Source of the DNA: Streptomyces justiciae
GTDB lineage: Bacteria > Actinomycetota > Actinomycetes > Streptomycetales > Streptomycetaceae
DNA length: 64,000 nucleotides
Assembly: GCF_015163075.1 (NCBI RefSeq)
Contig: NZ_JADDXU010000004.1
Location: forward strand, 186,001-250,000
Reading direction: 5' to 3'
Shown here: piece by piece, positions 9,672 to 18,186 of the stretch
How the letters are laid out: every line of letters begins with the position of its first letter
Position numbering within the stretch: position 1 is the stretch's first letter
Position numbers and translations under genes: made by a program
Notes under the pieces: model-generated
Told to the model about the DNA's origin: nothing
What the model saw: only the letters and a program-made list of their open reading frames with translations
The model's database searches: none

Positions 9672-10352
9672 TCAGTCGTCGGACAGGAGCCAGCCGATGT
9701 GCAGTTCCTCCGCGGCCGGGCGGAACGTACGGATGAGTTCGGCGCGTTCTGGGTCGTCCTCGGGGAGGTTGAGGGCGAGGAGGGCCTGTGCGGCGACGGT
9801 CTGCGGCCGGGCGCCGAGCGCGGCCCGCAGGTGAAGTGAGCGACGCAGCATCGCGATCCGCTCGGCGGGCTCCTTGCGTGGAGCGATGTGGCGGATGATG
9901 TACGACTCGAGGAACTCGTCGCCGGACGCCGTGGCGATGCGGAGTGCCGTCTCGTAGTGCGGGTCGGCGGCCGCCGGGTCCTCGTCGATGTTGTCCAGCA
10001 GGACCGCCCAGTGGAACTCGGCCCAGCCGCGCAGGTTCTCGTCGCCGCGATCGACCGCCGCGCGGTAGTCGGCCTCGGCCACGGCGCGGTCGTCGGGACG
10101 CGGGTCGCGACGGAACAGCAGCCGGCTGTAAGCCAGGCGCGCCGTGAGCAGGTGCGCGGTCGGCGACGAGGGATCGAGCGCCGCGACCGCCTTCTCGGCC
10201 TCCTCATGACCCTCGATCCGGAAGAACCAGCGCTCTACGGCGATCTCCGCGCGCAGCTCGGGTTCGGCGTCCGGGCCCAGGACGGCGAGCGCGGCGTCCC
10301 ATTCCCCGAGCAGATGCAGCCGACGAGCAATGTAGGTGTCATCAGATAGCAT
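9672..10352 (-). CDS. Uncharacterised helical-repeat (TPR-like) protein
   Basis: A 226-residue, acidic, alanine- and leucine-rich protein with no signal peptide or membrane segment. Its alternating helix pattern, with phrases such as ADYRAAVDRGDENLRGWAEF and ADPHYETALRIA, resembles tetratricopeptide repeats, suggesting a protein-interaction role. I recognise no catalytic motif. It diverges from the CGNR zinc-finger gene and their start codons overlap on the shared CATG at 10350-10353, so one of the two starts may be annotated too far upstream. It converges on the sugar ABC operon with a 94-base gap where I see only a weak imperfect hairpin. Confidence 0.7.
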   Translation of the reverse strand: MLSDDTYIARRLHLLGEWDAALAVLGPDAEPELRAEIAVERWFFRIEGHEEAEKAVAALDPSSPTAHLLTARLAYSRLLFRRDPRPDDRAVAEADYRAAVDRGDENLRGWAEFHWAVLLDNIDEDPAAADPHYETALRIATASGDEFLESYIIRHIAPRKEPAERIAMLRRSLHLRAALGARPQTVAAQALLALNLPEDDPERAELIRTFRPAAEELHIGWLLSDD

Positions 10353-10382
10353 GGCGCCTACATTAGGAAGCGGCGATGTAGG
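10329..10382. promoter_or_regulatory. Inverted and direct repeat at the divergent start region
   Basis: AATGTAGG (10329-10336) and CCTACATT (10357-10364) form a perfect eight-base inverted repeat flanking the overlapping start codons of the TPR-like and CGNR genes. A third copy, ATGTAGG, is at 10376-10382. The symmetry and triple occurrence suggest an operator for divergent promoters, perhaps for the CGNR protein itself. The site is seen directly; its role is inferred. Confidence 0.45.
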
Positions 10383-10908
10383 TGGTCAAGTGCAGTACGG
10401 TGACTACGTCGGGAATGTGACGCGGCTGGCCGTGGAGCTGGCCAACACGAGGACGCTCGACCAACACGGCGAACTGGTCGGCACGTTCTTCGAGGAGCAC
10501 GGGATCACTCCGCCGCCGGGCGGCGACTACGGCGAGCTGCCGGACCTCGTGCGCGAGGCCTTGGCGCAGGTGGTCGACGGCACCGCACCCGAGGCCGTGC
10601 ACCGGCTGTTGCGTGACTATCCGCCGGAGATGCACCTGTCCGACCATGACGGACTCGGCGGCTGGCACCTCCACTTCAGCCGCAACGGCACTCCGGCCGA
10701 GCGCTGGGCCGGCCAACTGATCGCCGCCCAGCTCGCGCTGGTGGTGGCCGGGGAGCCGGCGGTGACGCTGGGGCGGTGCGCCGCGGCCGGCTGCGACAAC
10801 TACTTCGTGGACCAGTCACGGAACCGGACACGCCGGTTCTGCTCCAACGCGTGCGCGAGCCGGACGACGGTCGCGGCGTACCGGGCCCGGACGGCGAAGA
10901 AGTCCTAG
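10351..10908 (+). CDS. CGNR zinc-finger (ABATE-domain) putative transcriptional regulator
   Basis: A protein of about 185 residues. The N-terminal half fits the ABATE-type fold (RLAVELANT opening, then a stress-response-like helical region). The C-terminal half has a treble-clef CGNR finger: C-AAAGC-D, then RRFCSNACASR, giving the four-cysteine pattern typical of this family, whose members are thought to bind DNA. ATG 10351 overlaps the divergent gene's start, so GTG 10390 (with AGGTGG upstream) is a credible alternative that would leave room for a promoter. Substrate and regulon are unknown. Confidence 0.8.
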   Translation: MAPTLGSGDVGGQVQYGDYVGNVTRLAVELANTRTLDQHGELVGTFFEEHGITPPPGGDYGELPDLVREALAQVVDGTAPEAVHRLLRDYPPEMHLSDHDGLGGWHLHFSRNGTPAERWAGQLIAAQLALVVAGEPAVTLGRCAAAGCDNYFVDQSRNRTRRFCSNACASRTTVAAYRARTAKKS

Positions 10909-10987
10909 CGCGGTCCCCCGTCTGCGGGCGCGACTGAGCTGTCAGTGGCCGTCCGTAGGGTGGTGGCACATCCAGCGGGAGGTAGCG

Positions 10988-12283
10988 ATGCGCAGGCCGG
11001 TCGAGGGCGAAGTGTTCGTTCACTACGGACAGATCTATGTCGAGAGCGACCCGGAGAGCTACGGCCCGGATCTCGGCGAGGCGTTCGCCGGACAGAGCGC
11101 GGGACTGTGCGGTGCCGCCATCCCGGGCGCCCTGTGGCTGACGACCGGGCTGCACACGGGGGACGTCGGTTTCACCGTCGAGGTCCACGAGGAGCCTCCT
11201 GCCCTGGACCCGCAGTGGGAGGACGTGGTGGAGGTGTCCTTCCGCCCCGTCTCGTCGGACAGCCAACTGGTGCAGTGGGCCGGCGAAGCGGTCTGGGAGC
11301 TGGACCTGGAGGAGACCGACTACCGCGTGCGCTACTGCGGGAAGGGCATGGACGAGGCGAACAGGAAGGACACCCGCCTGGACGACGAGCCGCAACTGGA
11401 CTGCTACCTCCTGCAGTTCTGGCCCGCTCCGCCGGAGACCGACCGCGTACTCAGGCAGGCGTCGAAGATCGCCGCCTACTGGCACACCTTCGCCGGCGAG
11501 CAACCGCCGCCTCCCACCCCGGAAGAGCGTGCCGAGGCCGAGCGTCGCGAGCGACTCGAACAGGAGCGGGCCGAGCGGGAGCACAGGCTCGCCCTGGAGC
11601 GCTGGGAGTGGGGTGGGCAGCTGCCCAGCCAGGCCCTGCGTGAGGTCCTGGGAAACGTCCGTGGTCTGGTGCGCTTCGACCCGCCCCTGGTCCATGCGAT
11701 CGACGCCGCGGGTCCTGAAGTCCAGCGTGCCGTCGCCCTGTTGGCGGCTCGGCGGGCCTGCGAGCAGTCCGGCCTCACCGCCCTCGACTGGGTCGACGAC
11801 GGGCTCACCGCGCTGGCGGAAAGACGCCCGCTGCCGCCGCCCTTCGACGACTGGAACCGCATGTGGCAGACCCTGGCCGACGACCCGCACGCCCCGGACC
11901 GGACCGTCGGCGAGGCCGTCCCGCCCGAGCGGTCCCCGTTCCAGCCACCCGCGCCACGGCCGGGGGTGACGGCCTGGGAGGCGCCGCAGGTGGTGGGTCC
12001 CGCGGCCGCCGCCGTGGAGTGGTCGAAGCCGCAGCGGGTGCCCGGGCGGCGGTCCCGGACCGGAGTGTTCACCATGGGAGTCACCATCGGCGCCCCGGAC
12101 CCGTCCCAGCGGATGTCCCAGCCGCACATGGCGCTTCCCGCGGTGACCGGAGCGGCGGAGGCGGACCCGCTGCGGGCCGCACTCGACGCGGTGTACGCGG
12201 GCGTGGTCACGTACGGGGAGCATTACGAGACGCTGCTCCAAGAGGTCTGGGCGGCGCTGCCGCCGGTGAGGGAGACGCCGTAG
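10988..12283 (+). CDS. Uncharacterised 431-residue protein
   Basis: The protein is not recognised. The N-terminal 150 residues alternate beta strands with conserved-looking Trp and acidic positions (GEVFVHYGQIYVES, ELDLEETDYRVRYCG). Residues 175-200 are a charged Glu/Arg heptad-like stretch likely to form a coiled coil. The middle is helical (LALERWEWGGQLP onward) and the C-terminal third is Pro/Ala-rich and probably disordered. No signal peptide or membrane helix is present. ATG 10988 follows GGGAGG. It may be one of the immunity or hypothetical genes common in Streptomyces accessory regions, but nothing in the sequence proves this. Confidence 0.75.
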   Translation: MRRPVEGEVFVHYGQIYVESDPESYGPDLGEAFAGQSAGLCGAAIPGALWLTTGLHTGDVGFTVEVHEEPPALDPQWEDVVEVSFRPVSSDSQLVQWAGEAVWELDLEETDYRVRYCGKGMDEANRKDTRLDDEPQLDCYLLQFWPAPPETDRVLRQASKIAAYWHTFAGEQPPPPTPEERAEAERRERLEQERAEREHRLALERWEWGGQLPSQALREVLGNVRGLVRFDPPLVHAIDAAGPEVQRAVALLAARRACEQSGLTALDWVDDGLTALAERRPLPPPFDDWNRMWQTLADDPHAPDRTVGEAVPPERSPFQPPAPRPGVTAWEAPQVVGPAAAAVEWSKPQRVPGRRSRTGVFTMGVTIGAPDPSQRMSQPHMALPAVTGAAEADPLRAALDAVYAGVVTYGEHYETLLQEVWAALPPVRETP

Positions 12284-12285
12284 GG

Positions 12286-12316
12286 CTCGCCCCGCCTGGC
12301 CCGGAGGCGGGGCGAG
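12286..12316. terminator. Bidirectional hairpin terminator
   Basis: A perfect 11-bp GC-rich stem (12286-12296 with 12306-12316) with a nine-base loop begins three bases after the stop of the 431-residue gene. It faces the end of the minus-strand metallophore operon at 12380 and probably serves both transcripts. Confidence 0.75.
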
Positions 12317-12379
12317 TCAGCCGTCGTTCCTTACGGGCGCGCTAACGCGTCCGTCGTCTCCTGGGCCACTCGGTTCCTG

Positions 12380-14014
12380 TCAGACCGCCGATGACGCCTG
12401 GCCGGCCCGTCGACGGTCCGTGCTCTCCAGGAGCGACCGGGTGAACGGATGGCGGGGCGCGGTGAGGACCTGGCCCGCGGATCCCTGTTCGACGAGTTCG
12501 CCGGCGTCCAGGACGGCGATGTGGTGGGCGAGTGCGGCGGTGTCCAGGTCGTGGGTGATCAGGACCAGGGACAGGTCGTCGTCGCGGTCGTGGAGCAGGG
12601 TGGTGAGGAGGTCGAGGATGCCGCGCCGGGTGACGGTGTCCAGGCCGGACGTGATCTCGTCGCAGACGAGGACGCGGGGGCGGGCCAGCAGGGCGCGGGC
12701 GAGGGCGGCTCGCTGGAGTTCACCGCCGGAGAGCCGCCCCGGGCGTCGGCGGGCGAGATCCTCGTCCAGGCCGAGGCCGGACAACGTGGCCAGGGCTTCC
12801 CGCGTCGCGGCTGCGGGGTCGGTGCCGCGCAGCCGTACCGCGGTGCGGGCCACCTGATGCAGCACCGGCCGGTGTTCGTCGAAGGCGGCGCGCGCGTCCT
12901 GGAAGACGTACTGCACGGCCGCCAGTTGCGCACGGCTGCGACCGCGCAGGCTGCGCGGCAGCGGGACGCCGTCGAGGAGGACTTCGCCGTCGTGGTCGCG
13001 GTGCAGCCCGGCCAGGCAGCGGGCGAGGGTGGTTTTGCCGCTGCCGGAACGGCCGACCACGGCCAGGCATTCGCCGCTGTGCAGGTCGAGTCGGGGTGTG
13101 CGCAATACCTCGGTGCTGCCGCGTGCGCTGGGGTCGCGGTGGCGGGCGACCAGGTCCCGGACCTGGAGGACGGGCTGCCCGGCAGAACCCTCCTGCGCTG
13201 TGAACTGTGGCTGTTCGGCGAGGAGTTCGCGTGTCCAGGGATGCCGTGGTGCCGACCAGAGGCGCTGCGCCGGACCCGACTCCACGACCCGGCCCGCCCG
13301 CATGACGATCACCTCGTCGGCGAGCGCCCGTACGACGTCCAGGTCGTGGCTGAGCAGGACGACGGCGATGCCCCGCGCCGCGACGGCCGCCAACTGCTCG
13401 ACGACACGGCTCTTGGTGAGGGCGTCCTGACCGGTGGTGGGCTCGTCCGCGACGATGATCCGGGCACCCAGCAGCAGGGCCTGCGCGAGGACGACGCGCT
13501 GCTGCTGGCCACCGGAGAGCTGGTGCGGGTGACGGCGCAAGAGGGCTTCGGCGTCCGGGAGTTGTGCCTCGGCGAGGGCGCGCAGGACCCGTTCGCGGGC
13601 CGCCGCCCGTCGCTGTGCGCGCGGCAGATGACCCACCTGGGCGCGGGCGATGTCGGTGAGGAGGGCGGAGATCCGGCGAGCGGGGTTGAGCACGGCCGCG
13701 GGATGCTGCGGGACGTAGCCCACGAGGCCGTCGGCGGCCCGGCGCACCTCACCGGTGACGCGGGCGCCCGGCGGGAACTCGCCGAGCAGGGCCAGCCCGG
13801 TGGTGGTCTTGCCGCTGCCGGAGGCGCCGACCAGGGCGGTGATCTTGCCGGGCACCACCCTGAGCGTCACTCCGTCGACGATCGCCCGGCCGTCGATCTC
13901 GACCCGCAGCTCACGCAGCTCGACCAAGGGCTCCTCGGTGACGGGCGTCTGCGACTGAGGCTCCTCGGCGGGAGCCTCAGCCAGGGGTTCCGCACTGTCG
14001 TCCATCTGGTTCAC
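12380..14014 (-). CDS. Peptide/nickel/opine-type ABC transporter ATPase, two fused domains
   Basis: A 544-residue fusion of the DppD- and DppF-type ATPases. Domain 1 has GASGSGKTT, LSGGQQQRVV and VADEPT; domain 2 has GRSGSGKTT, LSGGELQRAA and VCDEIT. A proline/glutamate-rich tail of 30 residues precedes domain 1. It would power uptake through the two permeases encoded just upstream. GTG 14014 overlaps the permease stop (GTGA). It is the last gene of the ten-gene operon. The pairing with binding protein and permeases matches the nickel, opine or staphylopine importer class. Confidence 0.9.
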   Translation of the reverse strand: MNQMDDSAEPLAEAPAEEPQSQTPVTEEPLVELRELRVEIDGRAIVDGVTLRVVPGKITALVGASGSGKTTTGLALLGEFPPGARVTGEVRRAADGLVGYVPQHPAAVLNPARRISALLTDIARAQVGHLPRAQRRAAARERVLRALAEAQLPDAEALLRRHPHQLSGGQQQRVVLAQALLLGARIIVADEPTTGQDALTKSRVVEQLAAVAARGIAVVLLSHDLDVVRALADEVIVMRAGRVVESGPAQRLWSAPRHPWTRELLAEQPQFTAQEGSAGQPVLQVRDLVARHRDPSARGSTEVLRTPRLDLHSGECLAVVGRSGSGKTTLARCLAGLHRDHDGEVLLDGVPLPRSLRGRSRAQLAAVQYVFQDARAAFDEHRPVLHQVARTAVRLRGTDPAAATREALATLSGLGLDEDLARRRPGRLSGGELQRAALARALLARPRVLVCDEITSGLDTVTRRGILDLLTTLLHDRDDDLSLVLITHDLDTAALAHHIAVLDAGELVEQGSAGQVLTAPRHPFTRSLLESTDRRRAGQASSAV

Positions 14015-14853
14015 GAGCGTGCTTCACTTCCTGCCCGGCGGCGGGGCCCGGCTGCGTTTCGACCCCGGTCGCCCCCGAGGGCCGCGTCGAAGAGGAGATT
14101 GGTGCCCATCGTCAGCGCGACGATGAGCAGGGCGGGGACGACGACGGCCCACGGCTGGACGAACAGACCCGTACGGTTGCGGTCGACCATGACCGCCCAG
14201 TCGGCGGCGTCCGGAGCCACCCCGACACCGAGGAACGCCGCCGTCGCGACCAGATACAGCACACCGGTCAGCCGCGTCCCGGCGTCCGCGGCCAGGGTGC
14301 GCAGGATGGACCGGCCGACGTAGCAGACGGCCATCCGCCACCACGTCTCGCCCTGCATGCGCAGCGCCTCGACCGCGGGCCGGGCGGCGGCCTCCGCGGC
14401 GGCGGCCCGGACGATGCGGGCGGCGTCGGGCACGTTGACCAGCGCGACCAGCAGCGCGAGCCCCACGGCCCCCGGCGAGAACACGGTCGCCGCCAGCAGG
14501 ATCAGCAGCAGCGACGGCACCGCCAGCAGGACGTCCAGGGGCCGCATCAGCAGCTCCTCCAGCCAGCGGCGATGCGTGAGCGCCCCGGCCAGCCCGACCG
14601 GGAGCGCGACGAGATACGACAGCGCGGTGGCGGCCAGCGCGGTCAGCACGACCGGCCGGCCCCCGTGCAGCACCTGCTGCCACACGTCCCGGCCCACGAA
14701 GTCGGTACCGAGCCAGTGACCGCCGCCCAGCGTGAACGACGCTGCCCGCGGCCCCGGTTGACCCGCGAACACCGGCCCCAGCAGGGCGATGAGCAGCGGT
14801 ACGGCGATGACCGCGACGCCGAGCGCGAAGCGCCCCGTAGGCATCTTGCTCAC
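14011..14853 (-). CDS. Peptide/nickel/opine ABC transporter permease (DppC/NikC-like)
   Basis: A 280-residue BPD_transp_1 permease with about six membrane helices. HWLGTDFVGRDVWQQVLHG is the usual DppC/NikC opening, and the EAA-like loop is around AEALRMQGETWWR. The C-terminus is short and basic. GTG 14853 overlaps the stop of the preceding permease (GTGA), and its own stop overlaps the ATPase start, so expression of the importer is coupled. Expected to form the heterodimeric channel with the 14850-15803 product. Confidence 0.88.
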   Translation of the reverse strand: MSKMPTGRFALGVAVIAVPLLIALLGPVFAGQPGPRAASFTLGGGHWLGTDFVGRDVWQQVLHGGRPVVLTALAATALSYLVALPVGLAGALTHRRWLEELLMRPLDVLLAVPSLLLILLAATVFSPGAVGLALLVALVNVPDAARIVRAAAAEAAARPAVEALRMQGETWWRMAVCYVGRSILRTLAADAGTRLTGVLYLVATAAFLGVGVAPDAADWAVMVDRNRTGLFVQPWAVVVPALLIVALTMGTNLLFDAALGGDRGRNAAGPRRRAGSEARS

Positions 14854-15803
14854 GCGGCCACCCCCGCCCGGGGCGCCAGCCGGTGGGCCACGAGGTCCGC
14901 GCCGAGATTGATGACGACGGTCAGGACGCCGAACACCACCGCGAGCCCCTGCACCACCGGCACGTCGCGTTCGGCGACGGCGTTGAGGAGCACGGTGCCG
15001 AGACCGGGGATCACGTACAACGCCTCCACGACGATGACGCCGCACAGCAACCAGTCGACGGTACGGGCGAGTTGCTGCACCGCGGGGGCGAGGGCGTTGG
15101 GCAGGGCGTGGGTGTAGCGGACGCGAGGGCCCGAGATCCCGTACCGGCGGGCCTGCGCCACGTACGGCGAGGCCAGTGCGTCGATCATGCCCGCCCGCAC
15201 CAGCCGGGACAGCGAGCACACCGGGCGTGCCAGCAGGACGAGCACCGGCAGGACGAGCGCGGCCGGGTGGCCGAGCAGGTCCGTGCCGTAGCCGACAGCG
15301 GTCGGCGGCAGCCAGGCCAGTTGCAGCGCCAGGACGGTCACGAGCAGCACGCCGAGGGCGAACTCGGGCACCGCGTACACCGCGAGCGTCACCGAGCTGA
15401 TCAGCCGGTCGGCGAGCCGCCCCTCGTGGCGGGCGGCGAGCACGCCGAGGCCGAAGCCGAGGGGAACGAGCAGCGCCAGGGTGAGCGTGGCCAGCAGGAG
15501 CGTGGGGCCGAAGCCGTCGGCGATGTAGCGGCCGACCGGGCGGCCGGAGACCAGCGAGGTGCCGAGGTCGCCGTGGAGCAGTCCCGTCGCCCAGTCGGCG
15601 AGCCGCTCGTAGGCGGGTTTGTCGAGGTGCATGGTCTCGCGGATCGCCGCGATCCTGGCCGGGTCGGGCTGGTCGCCGGCCAGGGCCACGGCGGCGTCGC
15701 CCGGCAGCGCCTCGGTGAGCGCGAAGACCAGCAGCACCACGGCCACGGTCTGCGCGGCACCGAGGAGCAGCCGCCGGGCGACGAAGGAACGCAGTCCGCT
15801 CAC
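14850..15803 (-). CDS. Peptide/nickel/opine ABC transporter permease (DppB/NikB-like)
   Basis: A 317-residue permease with about six helices. It opens with a short cytoplasmic RRLLLG motif and a first helix ending in EALPGDAA, typical of DppB/NikB. LDKPAYERLADWATGLLHGDLGTSL is the conserved extracytoplasmic segment of that family, and the EAA-like loop is around YVAQARRYGIS. GTG 15803 overlaps the binding-protein stop (GTGA). Confidence 0.88.
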   Translation of the reverse strand: MSGLRSFVARRLLLGAAQTVAVVLLVFALTEALPGDAAVALAGDQPDPARIAAIRETMHLDKPAYERLADWATGLLHGDLGTSLVSGRPVGRYIADGFGPTLLLATLTLALLVPLGFGLGVLAARHEGRLADRLISSVTLAVYAVPEFALGVLLVTVLALQLAWLPPTAVGYGTDLLGHPAALVLPVLVLLARPVCSLSRLVRAGMIDALASPYVAQARRYGISGPRVRYTHALPNALAPAVQQLARTVDWLLCGVIVVEALYVIPGLGTVLLNAVAERDVPVVQGLAVVFGVLTVVINLGADLVAHRLAPRAGVAA

Positions 15804-17362
15804 GCCAGCCAGACCTTGTCGAAGCGCGCCCAGTCGAGCGTGTTGGCGGGCGCCTTGGTCTCAACACCGCGCACAGTGCGGGCCGTTCCGAGGATCCAGT
15901 CGGCGAACCCCCAGATCAGGAACCCGCCCTCGGTGTACAGGCGGCGCTGCATCCGGTTGTAGACGGCGGCCCGCGCGGACTCGTCGCGGGTGGACTGGGC
16001 CTGCTCGTAGAGCGCGTCGAAGTCCTTGTGCTGCCACTTGGTGGCATTGGTGGTGGAGTCGGTGAGCAGCCGCTGGGAGATGTGGGCCTCGATCGGCATG
16101 GCGCCGGAGCGGTAGCAGCACAGGGTGCCGTTGTTGAGGATGTCGGCCCAGTAGGAGTCCTTGCTGCCCATCTTCACGTCGATCGTGACACCGGCCTTGG
16201 CGGCCTGGTCGCGGAAGATGCTCGCGGCCTCGGTGAAGCCGGCGGCGACGGCCGAGGTGTCCAGGGTGACCTTGAGGTTCTCGGCTCCGGCCTGCTTGAG
16301 CAGGGCGCGGGCCTTGTCGAGATCCTGCTCGCGCTGCGGCAGGGAGTCGTCGTAGTACTCGTACCCCTTGCCGAACAGGTCGTTGCCGACCACCCCCGCC
16401 CCGGACAGGGCCCCGTCGACGAGCTCCTTGCGGTCGGCGATGAGGAAGAACGCCTGGCGCACGCGCGGGTCGTCGAAGGGCGGCCGATCCGTCTTCATGC
16501 AGAAGGCCTGCATGGCGCTGTTGCGGAGCCGCACGATCTCGATCTGGCCCTTGCCCTCATGGGCGCGGGCGGTGGTCGGGTTGAGTTCGTGCGCGTACTC
16601 GACCTGTCCGCCGAGGAGCGCGTTGACGCGGGCCGACTCCTCGTTGGCGACCACGAATTCCAGCTCGTCCAGGTGCGGGGCGCCCTCCCAGTAGTCGTCG
16701 TAGCGGCGGAAGACGGCGGAGCGGCCGGGGGCGAAGGAGACGAACCGGAACGGGCCGGAGCCGATGGGCTTCTTGTCGAAGTCCGTGGCCTTGGCGGGGA
16801 CGATGTACGCCCCGAACGCGGCGAGCACGTTGGGGAATTCGGCCGTGGGGCGCTTGAGCACGAACTCGATCGACCGCTGCCCGGTGGCGCGGCTGGCCTC
16901 GAGGTCGATGGGCTCCAGGGACGCCTTGGCGCGGAACGCCTTGTCCGGGTCGGCGATACGGCGGTAGCTGTAGAGGACGTCCTCGGCGGTGACCGGCCTG
17001 CCGTCGTGGAAGGTGGCCTCGCGCAGGGTGACCTGCCAGCGGTCGAGGCTCTTGTTGGACTCCCATTTGGTCGCCAGCCGCGGCTGCGCGGAGAGGTCGG
17101 CACCGTAGTCCGCGAGCTTGTCGTACAGGGCCTTGGCGCGGGCGACGTCGGCGAAGAGGTTGGCCAGGTGGGGGTCGAGGGTCTCGCTCGCGCCGCCGCC
17201 CGCGAAGGCGGCCCGCAGCCGCCCACCGCTCTTCGGAGCGCCGTCGCTCTTGGCGTCGCTGTCGCTGTCGCCGGTGCCGCAGCCGGTGAGGGCGAGTGCG
17301 CCCAGGGAGGTGGCGGCGAGGAAACCGCGGCGGTGCAGGCCGGGATGACGTTCGTCGTACAT
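15800..17362 (-). CDS. Substrate-binding lipoprotein, family 5 (peptide/nickel/opine)
   Basis: This 520-residue protein starts at ATG 17362 with AAGGGA five bases upstream. A twin-arginine motif (HRRGFLAA) is followed by a hydrophobic stretch and a lipobox (LTGC), so it is probably exported folded by Tat and then lipidated. The body has family 5 features: GGRLRAAF, DPHLANLFADVAR, TFHDGRPVTAEDVLYSYRRI and GSGPFRF. Family 5 proteins bind peptides, nickel-histidine chelates, opines or metallophore complexes. Placement behind biosynthetic and export genes suggests it recaptures the metal-loaded product. It starts 22 bases after the methyltransferase stop. Confidence 0.9.
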   Translation of the reverse strand: MYDERHPGLHRRGFLAATSLGALALTGCGTGDSDSDAKSDGAPKSGGRLRAAFAGGGASETLDPHLANLFADVARAKALYDKLADYGADLSAQPRLATKWESNKSLDRWQVTLREATFHDGRPVTAEDVLYSYRRIADPDKAFRAKASLEPIDLEASRATGQRSIEFVLKRPTAEFPNVLAAFGAYIVPAKATDFDKKPIGSGPFRFVSFAPGRSAVFRRYDDYWEGAPHLDELEFVVANEESARVNALLGGQVEYAHELNPTTARAHEGKGQIEIVRLRNSAMQAFCMKTDRPPFDDPRVRQAFFLIADRKELVDGALSGAGVVGNDLFGKGYEYYDDSLPQREQDLDKARALLKQAGAENLKVTLDTSAVAAGFTEAASIFRDQAAKAGVTIDVKMGSKDSYWADILNNGTLCCYRSGAMPIEAHISQRLLTDSTTNATKWQHKDFDALYEQAQSTRDESARAAVYNRMQRRLYTEGGFLIWGFADWILGTARTVRGVETKAPANTLDWARFDKVWLA

Positions 17363-17384
17363 GGATGTCCCTTGAAGTGAGATG

Positions 17385-18173
17385 TCAGAGGGTGGAATTG
17401 AGGCGCGCGACAACGTGCAGCCGGTCCGCGTCCGCCGTGTCGCCGGGCAAGTCGCCGTCCTGCCACGGGGGTTCGGTGCGTGGGCCGGGGCCGTCGTGGA
17501 GTTCGAGCACCTCGAAGCCGTGCGCGGCCAGCAGGTGCCGTAGCTCCTGGGGGAACAGCAGCCGCCACGCCGAGTGCTGCACGACCGGCTCGGAGCCGTC
17601 GTCCGTGGTCCATACGCGGGTGCGGCGCAGGAGTTGGGCCGTGCGGTCCACGGTGAGCGTGGTCGTGGAACGGTGGACGGTGCCCTGCCAGGTGAAGGAG
17701 TTGGCGGTGGGCATGTCCAGCAGGTCGGTGCGGCCGAGGAAGTACGCGCCGTTGCGCATCTCCGCGACCAGCAGCCCACCGGGCGACAGGGCCCGCCGGC
17801 AGGACGTGAGGAACGCGTCGAGCTGGGCGTTGGTGTGGCAGTACAGCAGCGCGCTGTCCAGGCACACCACCGCGTCGAACCGGCCCATGTCGAACCCGTG
17901 CAGGTCGGCGTTGACGTACTCGGGCCCGGGATGGTGAACGCGGGCGTGGGCGAGCATCGCCTCCGACAGGTCGGCGCCGGTGACGGTGCGGCCGACGCCG
18001 TGCAGATGGGCGGCGTCGCGGCCGGTGCCGCAGCCCATGTCGAGGACGCGCGGTCCGGCCCCGTGCCGGCGCAGACAGTCCTCCGTCCAGCGCCCGGCCA
18101 GCCGGTCGGGGTCGGGGAAGCGGGCCTCGTACAGCTCGGGGTTGTCGGTGAGGAGGTTGCGCGGAACAGTCAT
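17385..18173 (-). CDS. SAM-dependent methyltransferase (class I)
   Basis: A 262-residue class I methyltransferase. Motif I is VLDMGCGTGRD, the acidic SAM-ribose residue is in GADLS, and VCLDSALLYCHT and LSPGGLLVAEMRNG are later motifs. Such enzymes in small-molecule operons methylate O or N positions of the product or precursor. ATG 18173 is preferred because GGGA lies six bases upstream; GTG 18185 would overlap the MFS stop. It sits between the exporter and importer genes, an unusual position that still suggests a tailoring step. Confidence 0.85.
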   Translation of the reverse strand: MTVPRNLLTDNPELYEARFPDPDRLAGRWTEDCLRRHGAGPRVLDMGCGTGRDAAHLHGVGRTVTGADLSEAMLAHARVHHPGPEYVNADLHGFDMGRFDAVVCLDSALLYCHTNAQLDAFLTSCRRALSPGGLLVAEMRNGAYFLGRTDLLDMPTANSFTWQGTVHRSTTTLTVDRTAQLLRRTRVWTTDDGSEPVVQHSAWRLLFPQELRHLLAAHGFEVLELHDGPGPRTEPPWQDGDLPGDTADADRLHVVARLNSTL

Positions 18174-18186
18174 CACGGGTCCCACC

